NCBI GenBank assembly: GCA_016937255.1
Contig: JAFGWG010000147.1
Span: 1-32,213 of the forward strand
Direction of reading: 5' to 3'
Length of the DNA: 32,213 nucleotides
From: Bacteroidales bacterium
GTDB lineage: Bacteria > Bacteroidota > Bacteroidia > Bacteroidales > DTU049
Made by a program: the position numbers and the translations under genes. Below are positions 18,375-26,460 of this stretch, piece by piece. The notes beneath the pieces are model-generated. The model was given only the letters and a program-made list of their open reading frames with translations, made no database searches and was not told the DNA's origin. The stretch's first letter is position 1, and each line of letters opens with the position of its first letter.

Positions 18375-19358
18375 CTATTTTCTAGGTTTATATGAATTTT
18401 GTTTGGCATTGCGGCCAAAAATGCTAAAGTGCATATAACGTCGTGGGTTTAACCGAAGATCTTCCATTAGGAGATTTAGTTCGTAGGCAGAGTTGTTTAG
18501 ATTATTGTATAGCGAATCGTTGTTAACAAGCATGCCCAAACTGCCGTCACCATTGTCAATTTTAGTCATAATACGGTTGAACTTATCTAGCGATTCATTC
18601 GCGTTATTAATCACATTAACAAATGGAACATCTGCCAGCGAGTCACTAATAGAGCTGATATTGCTAAAAATATTACTTATTTTTTCGTTATTGTCCTTAA
18701 GATTGGTGGTAATCGATTCAACGTTTGCAAAAATTATCCCCAAGCGGTTACGCTGCGAAGACATGAGCGTATCAATATTGTAAGATGCATGTTCAAGGCT
18801 GAGAATTGTGTTTTCAATGCTTTGGAAAGATCGGGAAAGATTTTGACGGGTATTCTCATTAAAAATGCCTTGAAGAATAATCAAGACCGAATCAAAGGAT
18901 GAAATCAGTTCTTCTGCCTTGTTTTTTAGCGGCAAAATTTGCATGCTTACTTCTTCTTTCAGATCTCGTTCAATATCAGGAAGAAGATAATCACCTCCTT
19001 TGGCCATAGTGGGCGAATCACCAAGGTAAATTACCACAGCTTTGCTGCCTAAAAGGTCACTACTTTCAATGCGTGCAATAGAGTTAGATGGAATATTAAC
19101 GTCTTCCGTAATTAATAAACTCACTTTGAGTTTTCCGTTTCCATTTTCAATAAATTCAATCGTAGATACTTGCCCAATTTTGAAACCATTAAGATAAATA
19201 GGATTAGCTTCCTGCAGGCCTGCAACATGATCGTATTCGGCATAAAAAATTTCCTGACTGGAAAAAATATTTTTCCCTTTCAGGTAGTTGATGCCCCAGT
19301 ACACAACAAATAGTCCAACAACAAAAACCAGTGCTATTCTTATCTCTTTTTTCTTCAC
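18375..19358 (-). CDS. MlaD/MCE-family lipid transport protein
   Basis: A 327-residue protein with an N-terminal transmembrane anchor (~7-26, IALVFVVGLFVVYWGINYL) and one MCE domain (~36-115; YDHVAGLQEANPIYLNGFKIG, IPSNSIARIESSDLLGSKAV). The C-terminal half is a long helical coiled-coil region. MCE proteins form periplasmic rings or tubes that move phospholipids between the membranes; ABC partners are not in this window. The start is GTG at 19358, supported by a good promoter only 19 nt upstream. It lies 104 nt downstream of the amidase gene on the same strand; I recall this order beside lptD in other Bacteroidetes. Confidence 0.9.
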   Translation of the reverse strand: MKKKEIRIALVFVVGLFVVYWGINYLKGKNIFSSQEIFYAEYDHVAGLQEANPIYLNGFKIGQVSTIEFIENGNGKLKVSLLITEDVNIPSNSIARIESSDLLGSKAVVIYLGDSPTMAKGGDYLLPDIERDLKEEVSMQILPLKNKAEELISSFDSVLIILQGIFNENTRQNLSRSFQSIENTILSLEHASYNIDTLMSSQRNRLGIIFANVESITTNLKDNNEKISNIFSNISSISDSLADVPFVNVINNANESLDKFNRIMTKIDNGDGSLGMLVNNDSLYNNLNNSAYELNLLMEDLRLNPRRYMHFSIFGRNAKQNSYKPRK

Positions 19359-19376
19359 TCTCTATTGAAATTTGTA

Positions 19377-19407
19377 CAAACCTACATGAAATTTCTGAAA
19401 TATGCAA
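19377..19407 (-). promoter_or_regulatory. Promoter of the mlaD-like gene
   Basis: On the minus strand: -33 TTG (19407-19405), 20-nt spacer, then -7 box TAGGTTTG (19384-19377), a full consensus match. The predicted transcript start lies just before the GTG at 19358, excluding any longer reading frame. Confidence 0.65.
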
Positions 19408-19462
19408 AAGCATTTATAAACAGTGTCTGCAATAAAATGCTCTAAAAAATACAGTTTCTTTA

Positions 19463-20569
19463 TTATTGTCCACTAATATTTCTCGCTTCTGAAACACTAA
19501 TGCGTTTACCGTTTTGATAAGCAACTAAAAAGGCGTCTTTATAGCCTTTATTTTGTACACTTAAAAGTTCTTCTTTTGCCTTGCTATACGACGTATTGCT
19601 TCCACACATATATTTGTAGTATGTTCCATCCTTAATATAATGAACATCCGTCATCCCATTGAAACGAGAATCTTCAGTTGGGATAATTTCTTTGAATGAG
19701 GCAAATTGAACTTTGAAAACGATTTCTCCGCTATTTTTTGCAATATTATTTGTGGTGGAGCTGCTTCCTGATGTTTTGGCAATTTCCATTGGAATATAAT
19801 TGCTCCCATCTACAACATTGCGATAATCTACAAAGGCTTTGTAAATGGAATAGGCCATTTCATTTTTGCCGGCAGCACTCATCAGGTAAGTTTCGTCGTC
19901 GTAATTGGAAATAAATGCGGTTTCAATAAGAATAGAAGGCATTCCTGTTTTATACAAAACAAAAAATGGTGCTTGTTTAATTCCACGATCATTTCTTTTT
20001 ACGGTTGTATTGAATGCTTCCATTGTTTTTTGAGCCATGAGTAAACTCAAATCCAGATGCATGTTGGTGTAAAGGCTAAAAGCTATATAGGCTTCGCTTG
20101 AATTTGGATCTATCCCATCGTAATTGTCGCTGTGATCATCTTCCATAAGCACCGATGTATTCTCTTTTATGGCGACTTGCAGGTTGGCTTCGGTTTTATT
20201 TAATCCCATAACAAAAACTTCGGTTCCGTTGGGACTTGTTTTTGCGTTGGCATTACAATGCACTGAAATGAAAAGATCGGCATGTGCCTGATTGGCAATC
20301 TCTGCACGTCGATATAATTCTACAAATCGATCAGTACTTCTTGTATACACTACTTCAACATCTTTGAAGTGATTATTGATATATTCTCCTGTTTTGAGAA
20401 CGATTTCTAGGGCAATATCTTTCTCATGAGAGCGTTTTCCCACTGCACCGGGGTCTTTGCCTCCATGTCCGGCATCGAGAACTACTACCCAGTTCTTCTG
20501 GTAAGGAGCTTGAGCAAAAACACCAAAAGCGCTGAAAAAGAGTAAAATGATTAAAATTGTCTGTTTCAT
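19463..20569 (-). CDS. N-acetylmuramoyl-L-alanine amidase (Amidase_3) with SPOR-like C-terminus
   Basis: A 368-residue exported zinc enzyme that cuts the bond between MurNAc and the stem peptide, for daughter-cell separation. Signal peptide 1-20 (ending GVFAQAPYQ). The Amidase_3 domain (~28-240) has DAGHGGKDPGAVG with the first Zn ligand, KDIALEIV with the Zn Glu region, FISVHCNAN with the second His, and ILIETAFISN with the catalytic Glu. After a Ser/Asn-rich linker (~255-270) residues ~280-362 (FKVQFAS ... GYKDAFLVAYQNGKRIS) look like a SPOR-type domain, which would bind denuded septal glycan. It is divergent from lptD; the two starts lie under 80 nt apart. Confidence 0.94.
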   Translation of the reverse strand: MKQTILIILLFFSAFGVFAQAPYQKNWVVVLDAGHGGKDPGAVGKRSHEKDIALEIVLKTGEYINNHFKDVEVVYTRSTDRFVELYRRAEIANQAHADLFISVHCNANAKTSPNGTEVFVMGLNKTEANLQVAIKENTSVLMEDDHSDNYDGIDPNSSEAYIAFSLYTNMHLDLSLLMAQKTMEAFNTTVKRNDRGIKQAPFFVLYKTGMPSILIETAFISNYDDETYLMSAAGKNEMAYSIYKAFVDYRNVVDGSNYIPMEIAKTSGSSSTTNNIAKNSGEIVFKVQFASFKEIIPTEDSRFNGMTDVHYIKDGTYYKYMCGSNTSYSKAKEELLSVQNKGYKDAFLVAYQNGKRISVSEARNISGQ

Positions 20570-20589
20570 GACTGAAATAACTATTTTTG
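20557..20589 (+). promoter_or_regulatory. Promoter of lptD, overlapping the amidase start
   Basis: TTG at 20557-20559, a 22-nt spacer, then TATTTTTG (20582-20589), a perfect TAnnTTTG box. The -33 element lies inside the first codons of the divergent amidase gene. The longest lptD reading frame would begin at the TTG inside this -7 box, arguing against that start. Confidence 0.55.
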
Positions 20590-20607
20590 TACCTTGTGAA
20601 CAGGATA

Positions 20608-20615
20608 CAAATTTA
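20608..20615 (-). promoter_or_regulatory. -7 box of the amidase promoter
   Basis: Minus-strand TAAATTTG (TAnnTTTG), 38 nt upstream of the amidase ATG and inside the likely lptD leader. No clear -33 TTG at the expected distance. Confidence 0.45.
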
Positions 20616-20646
20616 TAAGGTATCCCGATACATTAATTGTACCAGA

Positions 20647-23154
20647 TTGAAATTCTTTCAACAACATAGTGTTCTCTTTTTTCTACTACTGCTTTCTGTT
20701 GTAAGCTACGGACAGGCAGATTCCCTTAGTATGCAAACTGATTCCATAAGTAACGACAGTATTAATGTGCATGTAAATATTGAAAAATCTGCGTTGGAAG
20801 AACAAATTGATTATCAGGCCCGCGACTCCATTTTATATTATGTAAAAGATATGTATGTGGAACTATATGGTGAGGCTGTGGTCGACTATTCTACAATACA
20901 CCTTGAAGCCGCTTATATTCGTATTGATTTTAAGAATTTTATGATTTTGGCCTATGGTATGAATGACACAAATGGGGTAGTGCAGGGAATACCTTTTTTT
21001 AAGGATGGAGAACAGGAGTTTGAGTCGGATACCATCTCATATAATTACGAAACTAAAAAAGGTATTATTCAGCATATTTTCACAAAGCAGGGAGATGGAT
21101 TTTTGCATGGTGATCGCGTGAAGAAGCTGGAAGATAATACCATTCTTGTGCGTAATGGATCTTTCACTACTTGCTCGTTAAAAGATCCACATTTCGAAAT
21201 TCAATTCAATAAAGCCAAGGTTATTCCAGATGATAAAATTGTAACCGGGCCTGTGTGGCTGGTTATTGAAGGTATTCCAACCCCTCTGGCATTACCATTT
21301 GGCTTTTTCCCAAATAAAAAAGGGCGTGCGTCTGGAATATTAATTCCCACGTATGGAGAAAGTGCAAATCGTGGTTTTTATCTCGAGAATGGGGGATATT
21401 ATTTTGGCTTAAGCGATATGGTAGATCTTAGCGTACGAGGCGATATTTATTCGCGTGGATCATGGGCGTTGAAAACCGAAAGCAATTATAAAAAGCGCTA
21501 TAAATATGAGGGAAATCTCAACGTGTCTTATGCTGTAAATTTATTGGGTGAACGCAATACGAGCTCCTTTGAAAAAAGCAAGGCGTTTTTCATTAAGTGG
21601 AAACATGTTCAAGATCCAAAAGCCAGACCCAATAGCCGCTTTTCTGCCAATGTGCAGTTGGGAAGTTCCGACTATAATACCTATAACCCATCATCATCGC
21701 AGGATTATCTGAGTTCTAACTATTCTTCTAGTATTTCATATAGCACCCGTATTGCTTCTGTTTTTAATTTAACGGCCAATTTGAGTCAGACGCAGAATAC
21801 ACAAACCAATACTTTTAGCATCAGCCTTCCAGATATCGCGCTCACATCAAACCGATTTTATCCGTTTCGCTCTAAAAAGAAATCGAGGAATAAGTTTCTT
21901 GAAAGTGTAAACCTGTCGTATTCTCTTTATGCAAGAAATTCGCTCAATACCATCGATTCACTTTTGTTTGATAATTTAGATTGGGTAAATTTTGATAATG
22001 GGGTAAAACACACCGTTCCTGTTTCATCGTCTTTCAAGTTGTTTAAGTATGTCAATGTAACCAATTCTATTGCCTATACGCAACGCTGGTATTTTCAAAG
22101 TATTGAAAAACATTGGAATGCACTTGATTCTTCATTGGTAACGGATACTATTCAGGGTTTTAATATCGCACACGATTTTTCAGTTTCGAGTAGTTTGAGC
22201 ACTAAACTTTATACTTTTCTGAGCTTTAAAAGAGGACCCATTTCTGCCTTTAGGCATGTACTGACCCCTACGGTACGCTTCTCGTGGCGCCCTGATTTTG
22301 GAGAGCAACAATGGGGCTATTATAAGTATTATATTACACCAGGAGCAACAGAAGCTACCCGATATTCGGTGTTTGAAGGCGGAATTTACGGCTCACCTTC
22401 TGCTGGAAAATCTATGCTTTCGACTTTTGCACTGAGCAATAATGTGGAAATGAAAGTGAGAAACCGTAAAGATACTCTAAGTGGATTTAAGAAGATTGCT
22501 TTGATCGATGATTTAACCTTAAGCTCCAGCTATAATTTTGCAGCAGATAGTCTTAATTGGGCTAAAGTATTGCTCTCGGGGCGTACACGTTTATTCAAAA
22601 GTCTCGATTTGCGCTATGCGGCTACTTTCGATCCATATATTGTCGATTCCACCGGTCGTAACCTCAATCAATTTGAATGGGATGTAAATGATCGCTTGCT
22701 TAGACAAAATAGTGGGGAATGGGGAGTAAGCTTGAACTGGAATCTTGGACCACAGACTTTTAAGAATAAGAATAAACCGATTGACACAACTCATGTGTCT
22801 GTCGTTGATAAAATTCCTTGGTCGTTAAATTTGGCCTATACCATGCAGTATATTCACGATTATCGTGAAACATCGCTCGAACCAAAAACTTTTATTCAAA
22901 CCATTTCCATTAATGGAAGTATAAATCTTACACCAAATTGGCGGGTAAGCTTAATGACCAACTATAATTTTGTAGATCACGAATTCATTTATACTTCGGT
23001 AAATATTTACCGTGATATGCATTGTTGGGAAATCAATTTTAACTGGATTCCTACCGGATTCCGTAAGAGTTATAATATGACCATTCGTGTCAAATCAAGT
23101 ATCTTGCAGGATTTGAAGGTCACCAAGAAAACAGATTGGCGTGATTATTATTAG
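20647..23154 (+). CDS. lptD: LPS-assembly outer-membrane protein LptD
   Basis: About 835 residues. It inserts lipopolysaccharide into the outer leaflet. An OstA-like periplasmic domain (~45-200; LYGEAVVDYSTIHLEAAYIR, HGDRVKKLEDNTILVRNG) is followed by the LptD entry strands (VWLVIEGIPTPLALPFGFFP) and a large beta-barrel of alternating strands. I suggest the TTG at 20647 as start: it gives LKFFQQHSVLFFLLLLSVVSYGQ-type signal peptide sequence, whereas the frame opening at TTG 20587 sits within the -7 box and GTG 20596 at the predicted transcript start. ATT at 20632 is another option; there is no in-frame ATG in this region. The family call is strong, the exact start weak. It is convergent with the next gene. 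Confidence 0.9.
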   Translation: MKFFQQHSVLFFLLLLSVVSYGQADSLSMQTDSISNDSINVHVNIEKSALEEQIDYQARDSILYYVKDMYVELYGEAVVDYSTIHLEAAYIRIDFKNFMILAYGMNDTNGVVQGIPFFKDGEQEFESDTISYNYETKKGIIQHIFTKQGDGFLHGDRVKKLEDNTILVRNGSFTTCSLKDPHFEIQFNKAKVIPDDKIVTGPVWLVIEGIPTPLALPFGFFPNKKGRASGILIPTYGESANRGFYLENGGYYFGLSDMVDLSVRGDIYSRGSWALKTESNYKKRYKYEGNLNVSYAVNLLGERNTSSFEKSKAFFIKWKHVQDPKARPNSRFSANVQLGSSDYNTYNPSSSQDYLSSNYSSSISYSTRIASVFNLTANLSQTQNTQTNTFSISLPDIALTSNRFYPFRSKKKSRNKFLESVNLSYSLYARNSLNTIDSLLFDNLDWVNFDNGVKHTVPVSSSFKLFKYVNVTNSIAYTQRWYFQSIEKHWNALDSSLVTDTIQGFNIAHDFSVSSSLSTKLYTFLSFKRGPISAFRHVLTPTVRFSWRPDFGEQQWGYYKYYITPGATEATRYSVFEGGIYGSPSAGKSMLSTFALSNNVEMKVRNRKDTLSGFKKIALIDDLTLSSSYNFAADSLNWAKVLLSGRTRLFKSLDLRYAATFDPYIVDSTGRNLNQFEWDVNDRLLRQNSGEWGVSLNWNLGPQTFKNKNKPIDTTHVSVVDKIPWSLNLAYTMQYIHDYRETSLEPKTFIQTISINGSINLTPNWRVSLMTNYNFVDHEFIYTSVNIYRDMHCWEINFNWIPTGFRKSYNMTIRVKSSILQDLKVTKKTDWRDYY

Positions 23155-23196
23155 TCTTCGCACTCGTTTTCACACTTGCTCTGATTAATGAGATAT

Positions 23197-23850
23197 CTAT
23201 TTCGGCGCTTGTGTGCCTAATCGCAATTCAAGAAAGACGGCAATTTTTTCCAGTAAGATTATTTTAAGCCTGCAGTGCTCAACATCATTGTCATTAACCA
23301 ATCCATGATAGTTTGATGTATACAGGATTTGCTTATCCAATACGATTTCAAAATTCTTGGTTTCTAACCATAATTTGATCAGTTCCAATTTGATCTCATC
23401 GCTGAATGCTAAATCGGTTTCTTTATTATTCACAGTGATTTTGAAATATGCTTGAAAATCGTTTAGTTCGATTTCTTTTCTGAAAACTTTTCGATTTATT
23501 ATATTGAAACTTTGATTTTCAGGGATTTTAAGCTTGGTTGAAATTTTAAGTATCCATTTTGTTCTGGATGTTGTTGAGTTTGTTGCAGAATTATATATGC
23601 GAAACTTGCCTGCAACAGCTTTTTGAACTATAAAGTAATGATCTTGAAAGAAACCTTTGATAATAGGAAAATTTGGTTTTAGGCTAACCTTTCCTGGTTT
23701 AATTTCAAATTTGAATTTTTCTGCAAGGTTAGTAAATGCTTTGATTTCTTTTTTCTGATATCCCATCATGGGTATAGCAATAAGGATATAGAGTATTACT
23801 CCAAAAGCCAGTAAACCGCCGACAATTATTAATATTGATAAAGCGTCCAT
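23197..23850 (-). CDS. Hypothetical membrane-anchored protein
   Basis: A 217-residue protein I do not recognise. Residues ~5-30 form one hydrophobic segment (ALSILIIVGGLLAFGVILYILIAI region), then a basic stretch YQKKEIK. The remaining ~180 residues are soluble alpha/beta, Lys-rich, with no cysteine or metal motif except isolated residues. Predicted topology: a single N-terminal anchor with the domain on the cytoplasmic side if the positive-inside rule holds. It has its own probable -7 box (23875-23882) and lacks the shared activator motif of the genes that follow. Real gene by length, anchor and position; function unknown. Confidence 0.7.
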   Translation of the reverse strand: MDALSILIIVGGLLAFGVILYILIAIPMMGYQKKEIKAFTNLAEKFKFEIKPGKVSLKPNFPIIKGFFQDHYFIVQKAVAGKFRIYNSATNSTTSRTKWILKISTKLKIPENQSFNIINRKVFRKEIELNDFQAYFKITVNNKETDLAFSDEIKLELIKLWLETKNFEIVLDKQILYTSNYHGLVNDNDVEHCRLKIILLEKIAVFLELRLGTQAPK

Positions 23851-23874
23851 AGATTAATAAGTTTTAATGCTAAC

Positions 23875-23882
23875 CAAAGGTA
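23875..23882 (-). promoter_or_regulatory. -7 box of the hypothetical gene at 23850
   Basis: Minus-strand TACCTTTG matches TAnnTTTG, 24 nt upstream of the ATG. No -33 TTG at normal spacing. Confidence 0.45.
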
Positions 23883-23949
23883 ATGATTTTTTTTACGCTT
23901 CTAATCTAGGTTTGTCATGAGTATTCTAATTTAAATTGCAATTATTATT

Positions 23950-23975
23950 CATTGAAAGGTTGAAGATTTTCAATG
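23950..23975 (-). terminator. Hairpin directly after the GSP17M-like gene
   Basis: CATTGAAA and TTTCAATG form a perfect 8-bp stem with a 10-nt loop, beginning one base after the stop codon. The downstream minus-strand sequence is AT-rich but has no clean T-run, so it may stabilise the 3' end rather than terminate. Confidence 0.4.
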
Positions 23976-23976
23976 G

Positions 23977-24453
23977 CTATTTGCTTTCCAATTTATCTTT
24001 ATTAAGGATGGCTTTTGCTTTATTGATCTCTGCATTATTACCATGGGCAATTACCTGAAATCCTTTTTCTACAACATGTTCACGGTATTTTAAAACCGCC
24101 CGGTTTCTGATGACGATGATAGCAATTAGAGTAATGGTGCCCCCACCAACAAGACCAAGGGAAAAGCCAGCCAATGCACCCAGAATTGGGCCTATTCCGT
24201 AGAGAAATCCCAATCCGGGAATGGTAAATAATTCAATCCCGGAGAGTAGTCCCAATATAGGTCCTACAATAGCACCTACGATTGCCGGTATATTCTTTTT
24301 CCATCTATTATACTTGACATGCATGAGATCATCTATAATTACCGACTTCCCGATAAGAGAAATCTGCTGAATGGGATATCCCGTGCTTTTTAGTTTTTCA
24401 ACAGCTTCGAGTGCTTTTTCATGGGTGCTATAAACGCCTACAATAGTATTCAT
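23977..24453 (-). CDS. GSP17M-like general stress protein with glycine-rich membrane segment
   Basis: A 158-residue protein. The first ~45 residues (IVGVYSTHEKALEAVEKLKSTGYPIQQISLIGK) fit the YflT/GSP17M general-stress domain, a ferredoxin-like fold also found in YtxH-type stress proteins. Residues ~60-115 are two glycine-rich hydrophobic segments (IVGAIVGPILGLLSGIEL ... GIGPILGALAGFSLGLVGGG) typical of glycine-zipper membrane insertion. The C-terminal ~40 residues are soluble and charged. Function is unknown in the family; stress induction is known for relatives. Its promoter carries the bipartite activator motif shared with three other genes here. Confidence 0.75.
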   Translation of the reverse strand: MNTIVGVYSTHEKALEAVEKLKSTGYPIQQISLIGKSVIIDDLMHVKYNRWKKNIPAIVGAIVGPILGLLSGIELFTIPGLGFLYGIGPILGALAGFSLGLVGGGTITLIAIIVIRNRAVLKYREHVVEKGFQVIAHGNNAEINKAKAILNKDKLESK

Positions 24454-24541
24454 TATGTGTTGTTTTTTAATTAATAAGATTAATGCAAACCTGTAAACTA
24501 ATTACAGGGTGCATGTATCTATGGCTTTATTAACCGCACAG

Positions 24542-24613
24542 CAAAATTAGCTTAGATGGAAGCCATTTGCGTTATACGATTCTGAATTTATCTTACATCA
24601 TTCACACATTATT
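24542..24613 (-). promoter_or_regulatory. Activator-type promoter of the GSP17M-like gene (shared bipartite motif, copy 1)
   Basis: In gene direction: TGTGAATGATGTAA ending at 24593, 15 nt, GTATAA (24577-24572), 22 nt, -7 box TAATTTTG (24549-24542, perfect TAnnTTTG). The leader to the ATG is ~85 nt and contains a small hairpin (24490-24508, CCTGTAA/TTACAGG). The rest of the gap up to 24884 shows no gene, repeat or clear terminator. Confidence 0.7.
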
Positions 24614-24884
24614 CCTCTAACGCATTATGTTTTTGCTTCTGGTGGGTGGGCAGTGAAAGATATACGCAGATAGCTCATATTTTACAATCGAGAATTAAGA
24701 ACAATCTCGAAGCATTTTATGTCGCATTGCTACTGTAAATAGTTAGTAAAATAGATGTGCTTAATGTTCGGCATATATCAACCCAAAGATGTAAGCTAAA
24801 TAAAAAACACCGTGCGATAAAGATAAGTACAGTTTGCACTTGCCTCTTTCACCCAGTGTTTGCTTTTATATAGTTATGGATAGG

Positions 24885-25391
24885 TTATAGTTTTATAGAA
24901 AGGCCAAATTTACCACCGGAAAATGTATTCCCTCCGCCAAACTCAAGGTTTAATCCAATTTTATTGGATATATAATATCTTCCACCAATTTGTGCACCTA
25001 AGCCAATACCGGAAGTGTGATTCCCATCATAAATATCGGGAGATGTCCATACAAAGAATCCTAAATTTAATCCTGCGTAGAAATCCCATTTTTGAGGAAT
25101 ATTCAACAAGCTGTTTAAGTGGTAATTGCCATTGCCGGAGAATCCCATTATATCATGATTATAGTAATGGTCATTCCAGTGTTCCTTATAAGAACGATAA
25201 GAAAATTCAGCACCTACAGTAATGTCTTTATGCACACTATAGTCGAAGCCTATATAAAATGGGATACCCCATTCTGATAAGCCAACGCCTAGATTAACTT
25301 GGGTGTTACCAACTGGTAAAGGACTTTGGCTAAATGCAAAGCCTGAAAATAGTAGCAAAGCAATGGTTGCAATCAAATATTTCTTTTTCAT
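24885..25391 (-). CDS. Outer-membrane beta-barrel protein
   Basis: A 168-residue exported protein. Signal peptide MKKKYLIATIALLLFSGFAFSQ. The mature part shows alternating strands with aromatic girdles (WGIPFYIGFDYSVHKDITVGAEFSYRSY, WDFYAGLNLGFFVW, GIGLGAQIGGRYYISNKIGLNLEFGGG) and the terminal GLSIKL, as in small eight-stranded OmpA/OmpW-like barrels. No plug or enzyme motif. It lies 131 nt downstream of the broken barrel gene; no separate consensus promoter was found, so it may depend on the upstream promoter at 26213-26278. An inverted repeat (TATTGGA/TCCAATA, 25451-25472) lies in the gap. Confidence 0.75.
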   Translation of the reverse strand: MKKKYLIATIALLLFSGFAFSQSPLPVGNTQVNLGVGLSEWGIPFYIGFDYSVHKDITVGAEFSYRSYKEHWNDHYYNHDIMGFSGNGNYHLNSLLNIPQKWDFYAGLNLGFFVWTSPDIYDGNHTSGIGLGAQIGGRYYISNKIGLNLEFGGGNTFSGGKFGLSIKL

Positions 25392-25522
25392 AAAATCATT
25401 TTTTTATTTCATTTCCGATTATTTGGCTATTCGGACTCGCCTCGATTTTTTATTGGAATCTGAACTCCAATATTGATTTGAAACATTATTCATGTTTCTT
25501 ATGTTTTACATTTGTTTCTTTT

Positions 25523-26170
25523 TTAAAATCTGTAGCCAAATGTAAGTTGATACCACATATTCTTATAGCGTGGGGTAGTTGAAGTTCCATCACCAAGATT
25601 TTTCTGAAAATCCCATCCGCCTCTTGCAGACACAACAATGCTTTTCATGGTGATATCAACGCCTCCAATAAAACTTAAAGTGTTTTTGCGGATATTGTCA
25701 TTCTAAAATTCTGTTTCTTGTTCAATGGTTGTACTTGCATTTTCAAATGCATCTTTCTGCATCAATAAGTATGAAAATTCGGGACCGGCTACGAGAGTGA
25801 AAAACTCGCTTGGTTTAAAGGCAAAGTATAGAGGAATATCTAGATAGCTGGTCGTTCGGGTTAGCTTATAAGTACTACCTAAAATGACGCCATCTGCTTT
25901 GAATCCTTTTTGTGAAAACAGAATTTCAGGTTGAATCCCTATATATGCCCCAATTGGAATGGAGACAAAACCACCTGCTACTAAGCCAAATTTTGGATCT
26001 GCTTTAAATTCTTCGCCTTGCGCATCATACACATTCGAATAGTTTGTGCCTATTTTAACTCCAAAGGAAAGATCTTCACGAAAATCAGTTTTATTATCTT
26101 GTGCAAAAATTAATGATGGAAGAAACATTAATGCAACTATTGCTACAGTAAGGAAATTTTTATTTTTCAT
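25523..26170 (-). pseudogene. Outer-membrane beta-barrel gene interrupted by an in-frame TAG
   Basis: The first 155 codons encode a signal peptide (MKNKNFLTVAIVALMFLPSLIFAQ) and a porin-like barrel of the PF13568 type (FGVKIGTNYSNVYD, FGLVAGGFVSIPIGAYIGIQPEILFSQKGFK, YLDIPLYFAFKPSEFFTLVAGPEFSYLL). A TAG at 25705-25703 ends that frame at ...TEF. The same frame stays open for 59 more codons with plausible final strands (NTLSFIGGVDITMKSIVVSA, WYQLTFGYRF) and a natural TAA at 25525-25523, with barrel-like terminal Phe. The restored length is 215 residues, usual for the family. A single substitution is the simplest explanation; read-through or a sequence error are alternatives. The promoter carries the shared activator motif. 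Confidence 0.7.
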
Positions 26171-26212
26171 TGCGATTATAATTTATTGTAATAACGGAAT
26201 TGTTACTACTAG

Positions 26213-26278
26213 CAAAGGTGAATATCTTTTGTGTGATTTGTATTATACTATTTATGCTATAAGTTACATCATTCACAC
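26213..26278 (-). promoter_or_regulatory. Activator-type promoter of the interrupted barrel gene (shared bipartite motif, copy 2)
   Basis: In gene direction: GTGTGAATGATGTAA ending at 26264, 15 nt, GTATAA (26248-26243), 22 nt, -7-like box CACCTTTG (26220-26213; first base deviates from TAnnTTTG). The spacings equal those of copies 1, 3 and 4. The ATG follows ~42 nt further on. Confidence 0.7.
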
Positions 26279-26290
26279 AATAATTAATAT

Positions 26291-26425
26291 TAACCCGTTG
26301 TGCGGTTTAACTTTAACTCAATATTCTTTTTGAGGTATTAGTTTTGAGTATCAAAACATCTAATGCGTTAAAATACAATGATATATTGAGCGAAAATTAA
26401 ATATATCAAACCGCACAACAGGTTA
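26291..26425. repeat. 135-nt inverted-repeat element (attC-like or MITE-like)
   Basis: Left arm TAACCCGTTGTGCGGTTT (26291-26308) and right arm AAACCGCACAACAGGTTA (26408-26425) are inverted repeats with one mismatch in 18. The 99-nt interior contains a further weak match (CTCAATAT near 26317 and its complement near 26390), so the element can fold into one long imperfect hairpin. The ends read TAAC...GTTA, as in integron attC sites, and the length is within the attC range, but the RYYYAAC/GTTRRRY core is poor and no integrase is visible. Confidence 0.6.
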
Positions 26426-26460
26426 TAATTAATCTAAATTATCAGTGTCTATTTTGAGTT

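Noticed and set aside
24614-24884. Possible small gene or RNA in the gap downstream of the barrel gene at 24885
   Set aside because: Both strands are broken by frequent stops, and the only inverted repeat (AAACAC/GTGTTT) is too short to support a structure.
25506-25511. TTACAT upstream of the outer-membrane barrel gene at 25391 as a regulon motif
   Set aside because: Only six bases match, and neither the second element nor a -7 box is at the conserved spacing.
26046-26333. Plus-strand 95-codon frame across the barrel gene start, its promoter and the inverted repeat
   Set aside because: It overlaps a supported gene and regulatory sites, has a low-complexity product and no recognisable domain.
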